64,000 bases of DNA from Eustoma russellianum (Eukaryota > Streptophyta > Magnoliopsida > Gentianales > Gentianaceae): NCBI GenBank assembly GCA_036186865.1, contig AP025054.1, positions 23,266,925 through 23,330,924 on the forward strand, read 5' to 3'. The first letter of the stretch is position 1, and every line of letters begins with the position of its first letter. The translations under genes were made by a program, and so were the position numbers. Positions 11,569 through 21,368 of the stretch are shown in pieces. The notes under the pieces were generated by a model. The model saw only the letters and a list, made by a program, of their open reading frames with translations. It was not told where the DNA came from and made no database searches.

Positions 11569-11718
11569 GTTAAGTTGTAAAAATGTTTTGATGATAAAAA
11601 GATGTTTTAAATGAGTTAAATTTATGTTTGATATTTGATGCAAGATGGGTAAATCACACTATGTCCAAAGATGGTTGAGATTGGAACTCACTGGTTGACA
11701 TCGATCTCTCAAGCTGGG

Positions 11719-11998
11719 GACATCGATCGATCGATGTCACTTCAGCTCCTGACATCAATCGATCGATGTCAGTCAGAGAGCATCGATCTCTAAACCAAAG
11801 GACATCGATCGATCGATGTCACTAACATCGATCGATCGATGTTGATCAGAACACATCGGTCTCTAAACCAGGTGACATCGATCGATCGATGTCACTTCAG
11901 CCCCTGACATCGATCGATCGATGTCAGGCAGTGTCAAAATTGCAATCTTCTGGAGGACATCGATCTCTCCCTCCCAGGCACATAGATCGATCGATGTC
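11719..11998. repeat. Array of 20-bp palindromes in the SIRE-like LTR
   Basis: The self-complementary word GACATCGATCGATCGATGTC occurs exactly at 11719-11738, 11801-11820, 11874-11893 and 11906-11925. Near-copies are at 11751-11770, 11825-11842 and about 11979-11998, and half-units (ACATCGATCTCT) lie between. They sit in U3, 270-550 bp upstream of the TATA box at 12269. Confidence 0.92.
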
Positions 11999-12268
11999 CC
12001 CCAGAATTCAAATTTTCTGAACGCTGGAACAAAATCCAAGGGAGATTTATGATGTTTTCTCTTTCCAATCTTGCTAAAATTTCTTGTGGACTTTAACCCA
12101 ACCTATTACATGCTTCCTTGACTATTGTATACATGTCTAAGATTCTCAAGGGTGGCTATCCAAGATCAAATCACTCCATAGGGTGGCTAGAGACTATGTG
12201 GGCATTATCTTGACATTTTTGAAGATGAAGACTTGGTGGAGAGCCTCAAAAATGTGGTGAACTTCATC

Positions 12269-12276
12269 TATAAATA
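12269..12276 (+). promoter_or_regulatory. TATA box of the SIRE-like LTR
   Basis: TATAAATA in the sequence CATCTATAAATAGAGG. This is a standard plant core promoter word at a plausible place in an LTR. Confidence 0.7.
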
Positions 12277-12922
12277 GAGGAGGCTTGGATGGAGCAAAGA
12301 CACACTTTCAACATCATCTAGCTTCATTTTCCATTGTTGTATATTTCTCTCATACTTGTAAATTTGTTTAAAGCTTGATTAGCTTTTCTTTGATCTTCAT
12401 TGTTGTATATTGAGAGAAAGAGAGTCAAGCACAAGAGGAACCATAAATATTTGATGTCTTGCTTGTGCTTAGACTTGTGAGAAAGTGTGAACCTTACTAT
12501 ATTTCTTCAACCCACTGTGAGAAGTTCTTGAGGGAACTTTTGTTGAAGTTGTGAGGAAGCAAGAAGTTGTTCTTGTTAAGAGCTGTAGTTGCTGTAGTTG
12601 CACAAGTGTGTTTTGTGCAAGAAGTTGTTGTTGTTGTAGCTTACACTAAAGTGTTAGTGTAAGTGTTTCTGTGGTTGTTCTTAATTTTCATAATAAGAAG
12701 AGTAGTTGTTGAAAATCCAGTTTGGAAACAAAGTGGTAGTGGAGTAGAATGATTTACGATTCGAATCACTCTATATCCGGTGTACTCATTCACTACTTCT
12801 CATCTCCCATTCTTGCTCTGATTTTGAATATCTTTTTGAGTTGAGCAAACGAGAAAATTCCGCAAAATGGCCAAGCACTCTATTCATCCCCCCCCCCTCT
12901 AGAGTGTATTTCGGACCTAACA

Positions 12923-13067
12923 GGGGGAGGTTGATGCGGTCCAAGGTACCTATCGTGAGCATGTACCACCTAAAGGTCCTATAACAAGAAGTAAGCCAAA
13001 CAACTTGGTTTTGATGTTGGCTCCTTCTTGTCTAGGCATGTGCAAGATGAACCTAAGGTTCATTTGA
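12923..13067 (+). pseudogene. C-terminal tail of a gypsy pol, entered by the SIRE-like element
   Basis: Directly after the SIRE LTR the frame reads GEVDAVQGTYREHVPPKGPI then TRSK, ending in TGA at 13065-13067. Such a tail (GPITRS plus basic residues) follows integrase in several plant Ty3/gypsy lineages. This suggests the SIRE-like element landed inside an older gypsy element. The fragment is short, so the lineage is not assigned. Confidence 0.55.
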
Positions 13068-13934
13068 TTGAAACCATTCATTGAACTTTTCTTGCCTTTA
13101 GATGCCTGTAGTATATTGTATTTGTTTTCCTTATTTCTTTGTTTATTGGTTTGATGCTTGTTATATTTTATTTGCTTTGTAGGGGCTGTTGGAAGTGCTA
13201 AGCCCGTGTTGAAGCCATGTACAGCTTGGAGGAAGTTATAGACAAAGTTTGCTGAAAAGAGTTGAAAACTGTATAAATTTTTTAGGTGCATAACTCAGTC
13301 TTACGAGCTCCAAATTGATTCATTCTAAAGTCAAACTTCAAGTTCAGATCGTGATCTAAAATACCCAAGAAGGACACATCCTTAGATTCTGCTTTTATCT
13401 ACGGGAAAAATAGTCAATTGAAAGCATTACATCAGCCTAGAATTCAGCCTTTTATCCAGCCTTTGGAGATTAGAATCCTTGACACTTTTAATAGCCTAAA
13501 ACCGTTTATAATCAGGTCCCAAGACCAAAATATCTTCTTTTCATTACATTTTTGGCTAAGATAGATATTAAGTTAGTTATTTTTCTTGTTTAAAGTCTTG
13601 AAAAACGCCTTGCACAATCAGATTGCTTGAATGAAATTTTTATTCAGTTTTCTCTTTAGAAAAAACTTTGGTTTCTTGGCTTCTCTCTAAAATTAAGACT
13701 AACAACTTTCTTGGTTGAGCATACTTGAGGGTGGTGTGCCATATCCAAGAAGATAGCCGCCTAGGAGGGAGTGTTCTTGCCTAGCCAACGCCTACATCAA
13801 GGTGCTGAAAATTGCTCATTTCAGCCTATCCTAAAATCATTGGAAGCAAGGACGAGGTTGATCCTTTTGTGCCTAACCCACTGTTGAAGGAGAAGCTTGG
13901 ATAAAAGAGTGGGATCCTATTTGTGCTTGCATCA
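13068..13934 (+). mobile_element. Probable LTR of the older gypsy element
   Basis: The region has no coding capacity and ends TGCATCA at 13934, four bases before a tRNA-Met-type primer site at 13938. A left boundary is not visible. It follows a pol tail and precedes a primer site, which is the order LTRs take in tandem or recombined elements. Confidence 0.5.
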
Positions 13935-13937
13935 GTT

Positions 13938-13949
13938 TGGTATCAGAGC
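13938..13949 (+). promoter_or_regulatory. Primer binding site, initiator tRNA-Met type
   Basis: TGGTATCAGAGC at 13938-13949 is an exact copy of the usual plant primer site. A leader to about 14095 follows, and then unrelated sequence. Confidence 0.75.
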
Positions 13950-14100
13950 AAGGTCACTCTTTTCATCTTTTATCATTTCGTTTTTGTGTCATTCTTGTAG
14001 TCACCACCAATCTGATTTCCAGCATACATCTAAACTATTGAATTTTTACTCTTATGTGTCTGTTTTTCAGACCGAAATGAAAAAAAATCATTAATTAGCG

Positions 14101-14500
14101 TAAAAGAGTATGAGAAATTCATCATCACCATCATCATCATCATCCGGACCCAGTATATCTCAATGACAGCAAAAGCTATAGTTAGGGTCTGGGAAGGGTA
14201 AGTGGTAGGCAGACAATACATCTATCCAAGGGATAGAGAGTCTGCTTCCAGTGAGACCCTCGGCTCTATATATACCTACATAAATGACATGATAATATAG
14301 ATATGTTGTGCTAGTGTGTTAGTAAGGAAATTCAAGAAATACAAGAAAGGACTTTTGATATTAAAATACACATCACGTGTATATGTACATGTAATGTAAA
14401 ACAACGGTATAACATGCGCAACCAAATGGAAAGTCAACATAAAGCGTAGTTAGTGTCTACGCCTATCTATGTCCCTAAATTTACTCTAAAGTGTCCCTAA
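14101..14500. repeat. SINE-like block, also present in decayed form at 53190-53520
   Basis: The stretch GGGTCTGGGAAGGGTAAGTG … GAGACCCTCGGCTC (14185-14265) resembles the 3' part of widespread plant SINE-type repeats. The following 200 bp (TATTAAAATA, AAAGTCAACATAAAG) aligns with 53340-53520. I do not see box A or box B, so a full SINE is not shown. Confidence 0.45.
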
Positions 14501-15400
14501 ATATACTCTTAAGTATGAGAAATTAAGAATTATAAATGCACAACAATAATCGCAAAAATACGTCACAAAAGTATAAGAAGATGAATAGTTATGGATACAT
14601 AGTAAGAATCACAAACTCATGGTGTAATCTAGACCGTGAATATAATTAGAGACAAAAGTACCATTTTCTCATCAACACATTATTAAACCACAAGGCAATA
14701 TACTACTAATTTTACATTATCCATGAATACGTGGCTAAACATTAATTTAAAATTTGATCTAAGAGGAACGAATAATTGAGACTACAACAGGGAAAGAGAT
14801 TAAACAATCAGAGAGTGGACCTTGACGTTTTAGTTGGATGTGAAAATAAGCGATAGTAAAAGATTCTTTGATTGGCTTATATTATTTTGACCCGTAAATA
14901 ATGGTGGAAAATGGAACAATGATGTGACCATTTCCATTAAAAGACTTCGCAAATCAATATTGACACCAAATCATTACAAGTACCAGCGTGTACCACGGTA
15001 TTGTAAAAGGACATACTTTGAATTTGTGGTGTTTATTCTTTCAGTATCCAATGCGAAAGATTGTAAAATAGAAATTTAACCGTCTTCTAGATTAATATGA
15101 GTTTAGCAGACAATCATATAAAGTGTCTGTTGTAAACTGGTCTAGTAATCTTTTAACCAAATCGAACTGCATAACAGTAACCATTTACCTAATTAGACCG
15201 GAAACTATGATTTAAACCAGTACTATTTCAGATAGCAGTATTTTATTCACGTTGCATGTGTCTAGATTCAAACTTACATCTTTTTAGTTGTAATTTCACA
15301 ACGCAAGTACTAAATGAGCTATGGTTTAAAATCATGTATCACGGTATTTACTAGTAGTAGCACATGTATGTCTGGGGAACACAGTTATGTGGCAAAACTT
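14501..15400. other. Non-coding stretch duplicated at 52280-52600
   Basis: No gene is visible. 14735-15000 shares clear similarity with 52290-52555 (GGACCTTGAC, TTGGATGTGAAA, CAAATCAATATTGA), and 15340-15370 resembles 52560-52600. This is probably an old duplication of host DNA or an unrecognised repeat. The last bases, AACTT (15396-15400), are the left target duplication of the next element. Confidence 0.6.
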
Positions 15401-15960
15401 TGTTGGAGAAAATGAGGTAAGTTGGAAAAGTTTTGCAAGTGGGTTTGTCAAAAGTTGACAACCACCATACTTTGAGCTTAATTATGATTAGTGTTCGTTA
15501 ATCAAAAACAAAAACTAATAATTTCTAAATTATCTACGTGACAAGTAGATGACTTAAGGCTTTTGAATCACTCGATTCCGATACCGGGTGAATGAGAAAT
15601 TAATGCTCAAAGTTGGAGTAAAATTGGAAGAAAAATGGAAAAGTGGTGATGTGGCCTCATGAGGAGTGAACACATCACCCTTTAAGTGGAATACCACATT
15701 AGTCACTTGGGATGAAAGAGCCACCGTATAAAGTTCAAGTTGGAACATTCTAAAATGTGCCCTTGGGCATGAGAAGTTTTTGACGGAGTCAGGACGCAGC
15801 TCAGGCAAGGTTCACCACACACACGCGCGTGCGCCGCCGCCGCCGCCGGCCCGTCCGACCGGCTCAGCTCGTGCTCGGGCTCGTGGCTCCGGCTCCGGCT
15901 CATTCTTGTCTTTTTGGAGAAATTTTCTTTTACATTTTTCCAGAAAAATAAATTAAGTGA

Positions 15961-16301
15961 TCCAACGGTTGAAAATTTTTTGATCATAACCGTTGCAAGA
16001 TCTAACGGTGTAGATCGTAGTCTACGCGGATCATGATCCAACGGCTGAGATCGTATCTGGGCAGCGGTTTCTTCATCAAGATCTAACGGCTGTGGATCGT
16101 AGTCTACACGGATCATGATCTAACGGCTGAGATCGTATCTGGGCAGCGATTTCTTCATCTAGATCTAACGGTTGTGGATCGTAGTCTACACAGATCATGA
16201 TCTAACGGCTAAGATCGTATCTGGGCAGCAGTTTTTCATCCGACGGTCTACGTTTAAAACTGCTGCAGTTGACGATCTAACGGCTGTGGATGAAAACCGT
16301 T
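15961..16301 (+). promoter_or_regulatory. Cluster of ten AACGG (MSA/MYB-like) cores in U3
   Basis: AACGG starts on the plus strand at 15964, 16004, 16040, 16085, 16122, 16167, 16204 and 16279, with CCGTT (minus) at 15990 and 16297. The full word TCTAACGGCTA at 16201-16211 fits the plant mitosis-specific activator consensus YCYAACGGYYA; most of the others miss only the last base. Much of the cluster is tandem units of about 80 bp (GATCTAACGGCTGAGATCG…). It ends about 55 bp upstream of the TATA box. Function is inferred. Confidence 0.6.
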
Positions 16302-16354
16302 TGATCCGACGGCTGCAGTTTAATCTGGAGATCAACCGCCATTTCCTTCCCGCC

Positions 16355-16360
16355 TATAAA
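16355..16360 (+). promoter_or_regulatory. TATA box of the copia LTR
   Basis: TATAAA within CGCCTATAAATTGCC; the same word lies at 22302-22307 in the 3' LTR. Transcription should start about 25-35 bp downstream, near 16385-16395. Confidence 0.75.
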
Positions 16361-16721
16361 TTGCCTCCTTCTCCAGGCTTTCTGCTATACAACACACACT
16401 GCAATCTGCGTTTTCCACTGCTGTTCCCTCCTGCTATTTTTTGTTTTTGCATACTGCTGTTCATCCAATCATTGTTCCAGTCCAGTTCGTTGAGAAATCA
16501 GAGCATCCCACAGGTTCGCTGAGTTCTTTACGTTGCTGTGCCGTTTCGTATGAACTGTACCCGTTGTATCCTGGGAGACGTTTGCTGTTTTCGGTTGGGC
16601 ACTTCGTACCGGAGCAAATCGTCTTAAGGACAGAGTCCTTAGGCTCGCCTCGGTTCTACTTGCATTTCGTCAGTTTACACAAACGCACACTGTACACGTT
16701 TTATGATTACAGTTTATAACA

Positions 16722-16737
16722 TTCTTAAGACGATTTG
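16722..16737 (+). promoter_or_regulatory. Atypical primer site, complementary to the element's own LTR
   Basis: The bases right after the LTR (TTCTTAAGACGATTTG) do not start with TGG and so do not match a tRNA 3' end. They are complementary to 16615-16630 inside the LTR: 14 consecutive Watson-Crick pairs (16615-16628 with 16724-16737), one G-U and one A-U. The pairing ends exactly at the first base after the LTR. A self-primed start of reverse transcription, as in the fungal Tf1 element, is the inference. Confidence 0.55.
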
Positions 16738-16840
16738 ATTTATATACTGTAATCTGTTTCGTTTTGCGATCGCAGTTTCTATTGGTACGAAACTAATCGG
16801 TTTCGTGTTCTGTTTCTGTATTGCGTTTACAGAATCTGAA

Positions 16841-18838
16841 ATGGAGAACGAAAGTTCGAACTCTTTCAATGGCGTGCACCTTGGTCCGTCTGAGGAAGTG
16901 AACAATGCTGTTCCAGTTGCACCCGCTGCCATTCCTGCTCCTGTTCCGGTTGTTGGACAGGCGGAGAAACCAGAGAAGTTTGGAGGCAGTTACTTCAAAC
17001 GATGGCAACAAAAGATGCTGTTCTTTTTGACAACTCTGGGGCTGGCCAAAATGCTGACCGAGGATCCTCCAGTGGTGATATCAGTCGAGGATCAAAACGT
17101 GAATATGCAGAATAGCTTGATGGCTGAAGCATGGAAATATAGTGATTATGTCTGTTTGAGTCATATTTTAAGTTGTCTCGATAATACTCTGTATGGACTG
17201 TATAGTACCTTTAAGACTGCAAAATCTTTATGGCAAGCTTTAGACAAAAAATACAGGACAGAGGATGCTGGTGCGAAGAAATTTATCATTGGTAAATTTC
17301 TTGATTTTAAGATGACTGATTCTAAAACTGTTGTTTCTCAGATTGAGGAACTTCAGATGTTAGTGGCTAAAATGGAAGAAGAGGGTATGTCCCTTAGTGA
17401 ATCTTTCCTTGTTGCTGCTGTGATTGAGAAGCTACCTCTTTCGTGGAGGGAATTCAAGAGCTATCTCAAACATAAGCGAAAGGAGATGTCCTTGGAAGAT
17501 CTGATTGTTCGATTGCGTATCGAAGAAGACAATCGCAGATCTGAGAAGAAGTTTGCTCAATTTTCTGGTCAGGCAAAGGCTCATGTCGCAGAGGCGACGA
17601 AGAAAAAGAAAGGCAAGTTGGGAGTGAACAACAAAGGCAAAGAGATCGCCAAAAAGTTCACAGGAAAATGCTACAACTGTGGCATTCAGGGGCACCGGAG
17701 CAGTGACTGTCGCAAGCCAAAGAAGAGACAAGAGAAAGCGAAGGCGAATCTGGTTGGTGCAATGGAAGATCTGGATCTTTGTGCTGTTGTGAGTGAATGC
17801 AACATTGTGGGAAATCCGCACGCATGGTGGCTGGACACTGGAGCTACGAGACATGTTTGTGCAAACAAGGCAATGTTCACAGAATACAAGCCCGTTGATG
17901 GTGCACAGCTTTACATGGGAAATGATGCTTCATCAAAGATTGAAGGTGAAGGAAATGTTGTTTTGAAGTTGACTTCTGGAAAGTTTCTGACTCTGCAGAA
18001 TGTTCTGCATGTTCCTGATATTAGGAAGAAATTGATCTCTGGCGCTTTGATGGTGATGCATGGGTTTAGACTTGTGTTAGAGTCTAACAAAGTTATTATT
18101 TCAAAGAATGGGTTGTACTTGGGGAAGGGGTATTTGGCAGATAGAATGTTTAGGATGAATGCTATTACCATTGTACCCAAGAAAGAAAAAGTTGTGTCCG
18201 TTGTGGCTAATGAAAATGCATCTACTTCTGCTTATATGCTTGAGTCTTCTTTATGGCATTTACGTTTGGGACACGTTAATTACAAATCAATTCAAAGAAT
18301 GATTAATCTTGATTTGTTGCCTAAACTAAATTTGACTAAGAAAAAATGTCAAGTTTGTGTTGAAGCGAAAATGACTAAGGCTCCTTTTCCTTCGATTGAA
18401 AGAAACACTGAAGTGTTAGATTTAATTCATACACATGTGTGTGATTTAAAGTTTGTGCATACAAGAGGTGGTAAAAAGTACTTTGTAACTTTTATTGACG
18501 ATTGCACTAGATACTGTTATGTTTATTTGCTAAGTAGCAAAGATGAGGCCGTTAATGCTTTTAAGGATTATAAGAATGAAGTTGAAAATCAACTTAGCAA
18601 ACAAATTAAGATAATTTGTAGTGATAGAGGTGGCGAATATGATGCACCGTTTAATGAATTCTGTTCAGAACATGGCATTATTCATCAAACGACTGCTCCA
18701 TACTCACCTCAATCCAATGGTATTGCTGAACGCAAGAATCGAACTCTTAAAGAGATGATGAATGCTATGTTGATAAGTTCGGGTTTACCTCAGAACTTGT
18801 GGGGGGGAAGCAATTCTCTCCGCCAATGTCATTCTAAA
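16841..18838 (+). pseudogene. gag-pol: gag, protease and integrase of the copia element
   Basis: I chose the ATG at 16841 (MENESSNSF); the frame is open upstream, but only with a GTG. Domains in order: a UBN2-type Gag (FKRWQQKMLFFL), a zinc knuckle CYNCGIQGHRSSDC near 17670-17711, the protease motif WWLDTGATRHVCAN near 17827-17868, GAG-pre-integrase LWHLRLGHVNY, and the integrase core with FIDDCTRYCYVY, CSDRGGEYDAPF and PQSNGIAERKNRTLKEMM. A run of seven G at 18801-18807, one more than the coding frame wants, shifts the frame, and translation ends at 18836-18838. The +1 base could be a real mutation or a homopolymer read error. Confidence 0.92.
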
Positions 18839-20822
18839 TAGAATTCCATCTAAAAAGACGGATAAAACCCCTTATGAACTTTGGAAAGGTTATAAACCTA
18901 GTTTCAAATACTTAAAAGTGTGGGGGTGTCTGGCTAAGGTAGCAGTACCTAAACCAAGACAAGTCAGAATAGGGCCCAAAACAATTGATTGTATATTCAT
19001 AAAATATGCAACAAATAGTAGTGCATATCGATTCTTGGTGCACAAGTCTGACATCCCTGACATACATGAAAATGTTGTCATGGAGTCAAGAAATGCAGTG
19101 TTTTTTGAAGACGTCTTTCCAAAGAAACATAGAAATGATAAAGAAGCCATCACAAGTAAGCGAGCTCGGGATACAACGGCTCAAGAAATTGACGAACCCC
19201 GTCAAAGCAAACGAGCCAAAATACCGACATCATTTGGACCAGATTTTCTAACCTACATGGTAGAGAATGAGCCAAGGACATTTTCAGAGGCGATGTCAAC
19301 ACCAGAAGCTTCATTCTAGAAAGAGGCAATAAACAGTGAGATAGAATCTATTCTTCAAAATCACACTTGGGAGCTGGTCAATCTTCCACCAGGAAGTAAA
19401 CCGCTCGGATGCAAGTGGATTTTCAAGAAGAAGTTTAAAGAAGATGGATCTATCGACAAATACAAAGCGCGGTTGGTAGCCAAAGGTTATCGACAAAAAG
19501 AAGGGTTTGATTTCTTTGACACTTATTCACCAGTGACAAGGATTACATCAATCAGAGTGCTAGTCGTGATTGCAGCAGTCTATAACTTAGAAATCCATCA
19601 GATGGATGTTAAGACGGCTTTTCTGAACGGTGATTTGGAGGAGGAGATATACATGGAACAACCAGAAGGGTTTGTTGTGCTAGGACAAGAGAAGAAAGTT
19701 TGTAAACTTGTTAAGTCTTTGTACGGACTTAAACAAGCACCAAAACAATGGCACTTGAAGTTTGATCAAGTAATGATGACAAACGGCTTCAGGATCAACG
19801 AGTGTGACAAGTGTGTTTACATCAAAAACACACTTAATGCCTATGTGATAGTATGTCTCTATGTAGATGACATGTTAATCATGGGTAGTACTCATGACAT
19901 CATCTTGAATACCAAGAAGATGTTAATACGGAATTTTGACATGAAAGACATGGGGGTTGCCAATGTTATTCTAGGAATCAAGATTTCTAGGGTAACTGAA
20001 GGATTGATCATGTCACAAAGTCATTATATTGAGTCCGTTCTCAAACGATTCAATATGTTTGATGCAAAAATAGTAAAAACCCCACTTGACTTAAGTATGC
20101 ACTTAAGGAAGAACCGAGGTGAACCAGTAGCTCAATTGAAGTACTCACAAGTGATTGGAAGTCTAATGTACATAACGAACTGTACAAGACTAGACTTAGC
20201 GTGTTCAGTAAACAAATTGAGCAGGTTTACCAGTAATCCAAGTGAAGATCATTGGAAAGCTCTAAATAGAGTGATGAGGTACCTTAAGTACACAATGAAT
20301 CTTGGATTACACTATACAAGATATCCAGCAGTATTGGAAGGATACTGTGATGCAAACTGGACATCAGATTGCAAAGACTCTAAATCCACAAGTGGATATT
20401 TATTCACTGTTGGTGGTGGTGCTGTGTCATGGAAATCCACTAAGCAAACATGCATAGCTCGATCCACAATGGAATCTGAGTTTATAGCATTAGACAAAGC
20501 TGGAGAAGAGGCTGAATGGCTTCGAAATTTTTTAGAGGACATTCCATGTTGGCATAAGCCAATTGTTCCTATTAGCATACACTGTGATAGTCAGTCAGCT
20601 GTAGGACGAGCTCAAAGCAGCATCTACAATGGTAAGTCACGACACATACGTCGGAGACATAATACCATTAAGCAATTGATCTCTAATGGCGTGATTTCCA
20701 TTGATTACATAAAATCAAAGGAGAATCTTGCGGATCCGCTTACCAAAGCTCTGCCTAGAGATCAGATGTCTAAATTGACAAACGGAATGGGACTTAAGCC
20801 TACAAAGCAAGAATCTTTGTAA
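18808..20822 (+). pseudogene. gag-pol: Integrase end, reverse transcriptase and RNase H of the copia element
   Basis: The frame resumes after the extra G with the end of integrase (PYELWKGYKPS, VWGCLAKV). A TAG at 19317-19319 replaces what is normally a Trp codon (SF-stop-KEAI). The rest is open to 20820-20822. RT shows KARLVAKGYRQKEGFD, HQMDVKTAFLNGDLEEEIYM and the catalytic CLYVDDMLI near 19855-19880. RNase H shows GYCDANWTSDCKDSKSTSGY near 20340-20400 and the closing ADPLTKALPR. Only two lesions in about 4 kb mark a young copy. I do not assign the copia sub-lineage. Confidence 0.92.
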
Positions 20823-21368
20823 CGGTAACCCAACCTTGTTGACTGGAGATCCCAGAATCTAGGTTCAATGGGAAAACTAAGTTATAAGGGTTCAGTTAGC
20901 ACTTACTCATTCTGTTAAATAAAAGTGTTGTCTGCAGAGAAATGAGGGTAAGCTGAGGCTTTTAATGATGTTCTATATCTTGATAAATCAAGTGGGGTAT
21001 GGCAGAATACTCTTGATAGGAATCACGTATGTAAGTGTGAAGTGGGGCCGCTTCTATGAGAATTCTGAGAGGCAAGAATTCTCTAATACACTTTCTGAAA
21101 CCAGGTTGTTCATGGCCAAAATGAACACAACCATGAGAACCAATAAGGGGTGTCAAAGGAAATGTTGTGTGAGTATCGTTGTCTAGGTTCACAATAAAGG
21201 CTGATAGTTCAAGACATCAGGTCACTAACCAGCTGAGTGGATCCGATGGTATATCACTAAGAAAGGTTCAAAGCCAGAAGCTACCTCTTCTGATGCAACA
21301 TATCCTTGTCTGATTTCTCGATAGAGTCTGCATCTGCATCTGCATTAATTTTCATTCACGTGGGGGAT
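20823..21368 (+). other. 3' untranslated region and polypurine tract of the copia element
   Basis: No coding sequence is recognised. The region ends CGTGGGGGAT directly before the 3' LTR; GTGGGGGAT followed by TGTTGGAG is the usual copia polypurine arrangement. Confidence 0.85.

Larger units (their letters stand above)
11569..12922 (+). mobile_element. 3' LTR of the SIRE-like element (1354 bp)
   Basis: It starts TGTTAAG right after the polypurine tract and ends CCTAACA at 12922, with matching TGTTA/TAACA ends. A TATA box TATAAATA lies at 12269-12276, and a C-rich run follows near 12891. The 5' part carries the palindromic array described separately. The 5' partner LTR is outside the window. 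Confidence 0.85.
15401..16721 (+). mobile_element. 5' LTR of a complete copia element (1321 bp)
   Basis: It starts TGTTGGAG, ends TTATAACA, and matches the 3' LTR at 21369-22668 closely; the main difference is a shorter GC-rich run (about 15810-15895) in the 3' copy. AACTT flanks both outer ends (15396-15400 and 22669-22673), a perfect 5-bp target duplication. U3 carries tandem units with AACGG cores, and TATAAA lies at 16355-16360. The antisense ORFs within it are not genes. Confidence 0.96.

Noticed and set aside
15703..16116. 137-codon minus-strand ORF in the copia LTR (also 21671-22063)
   Set aside because: It lies entirely within LTR tandem repeats and changes length between the two LTRs; no protein family resemblance.
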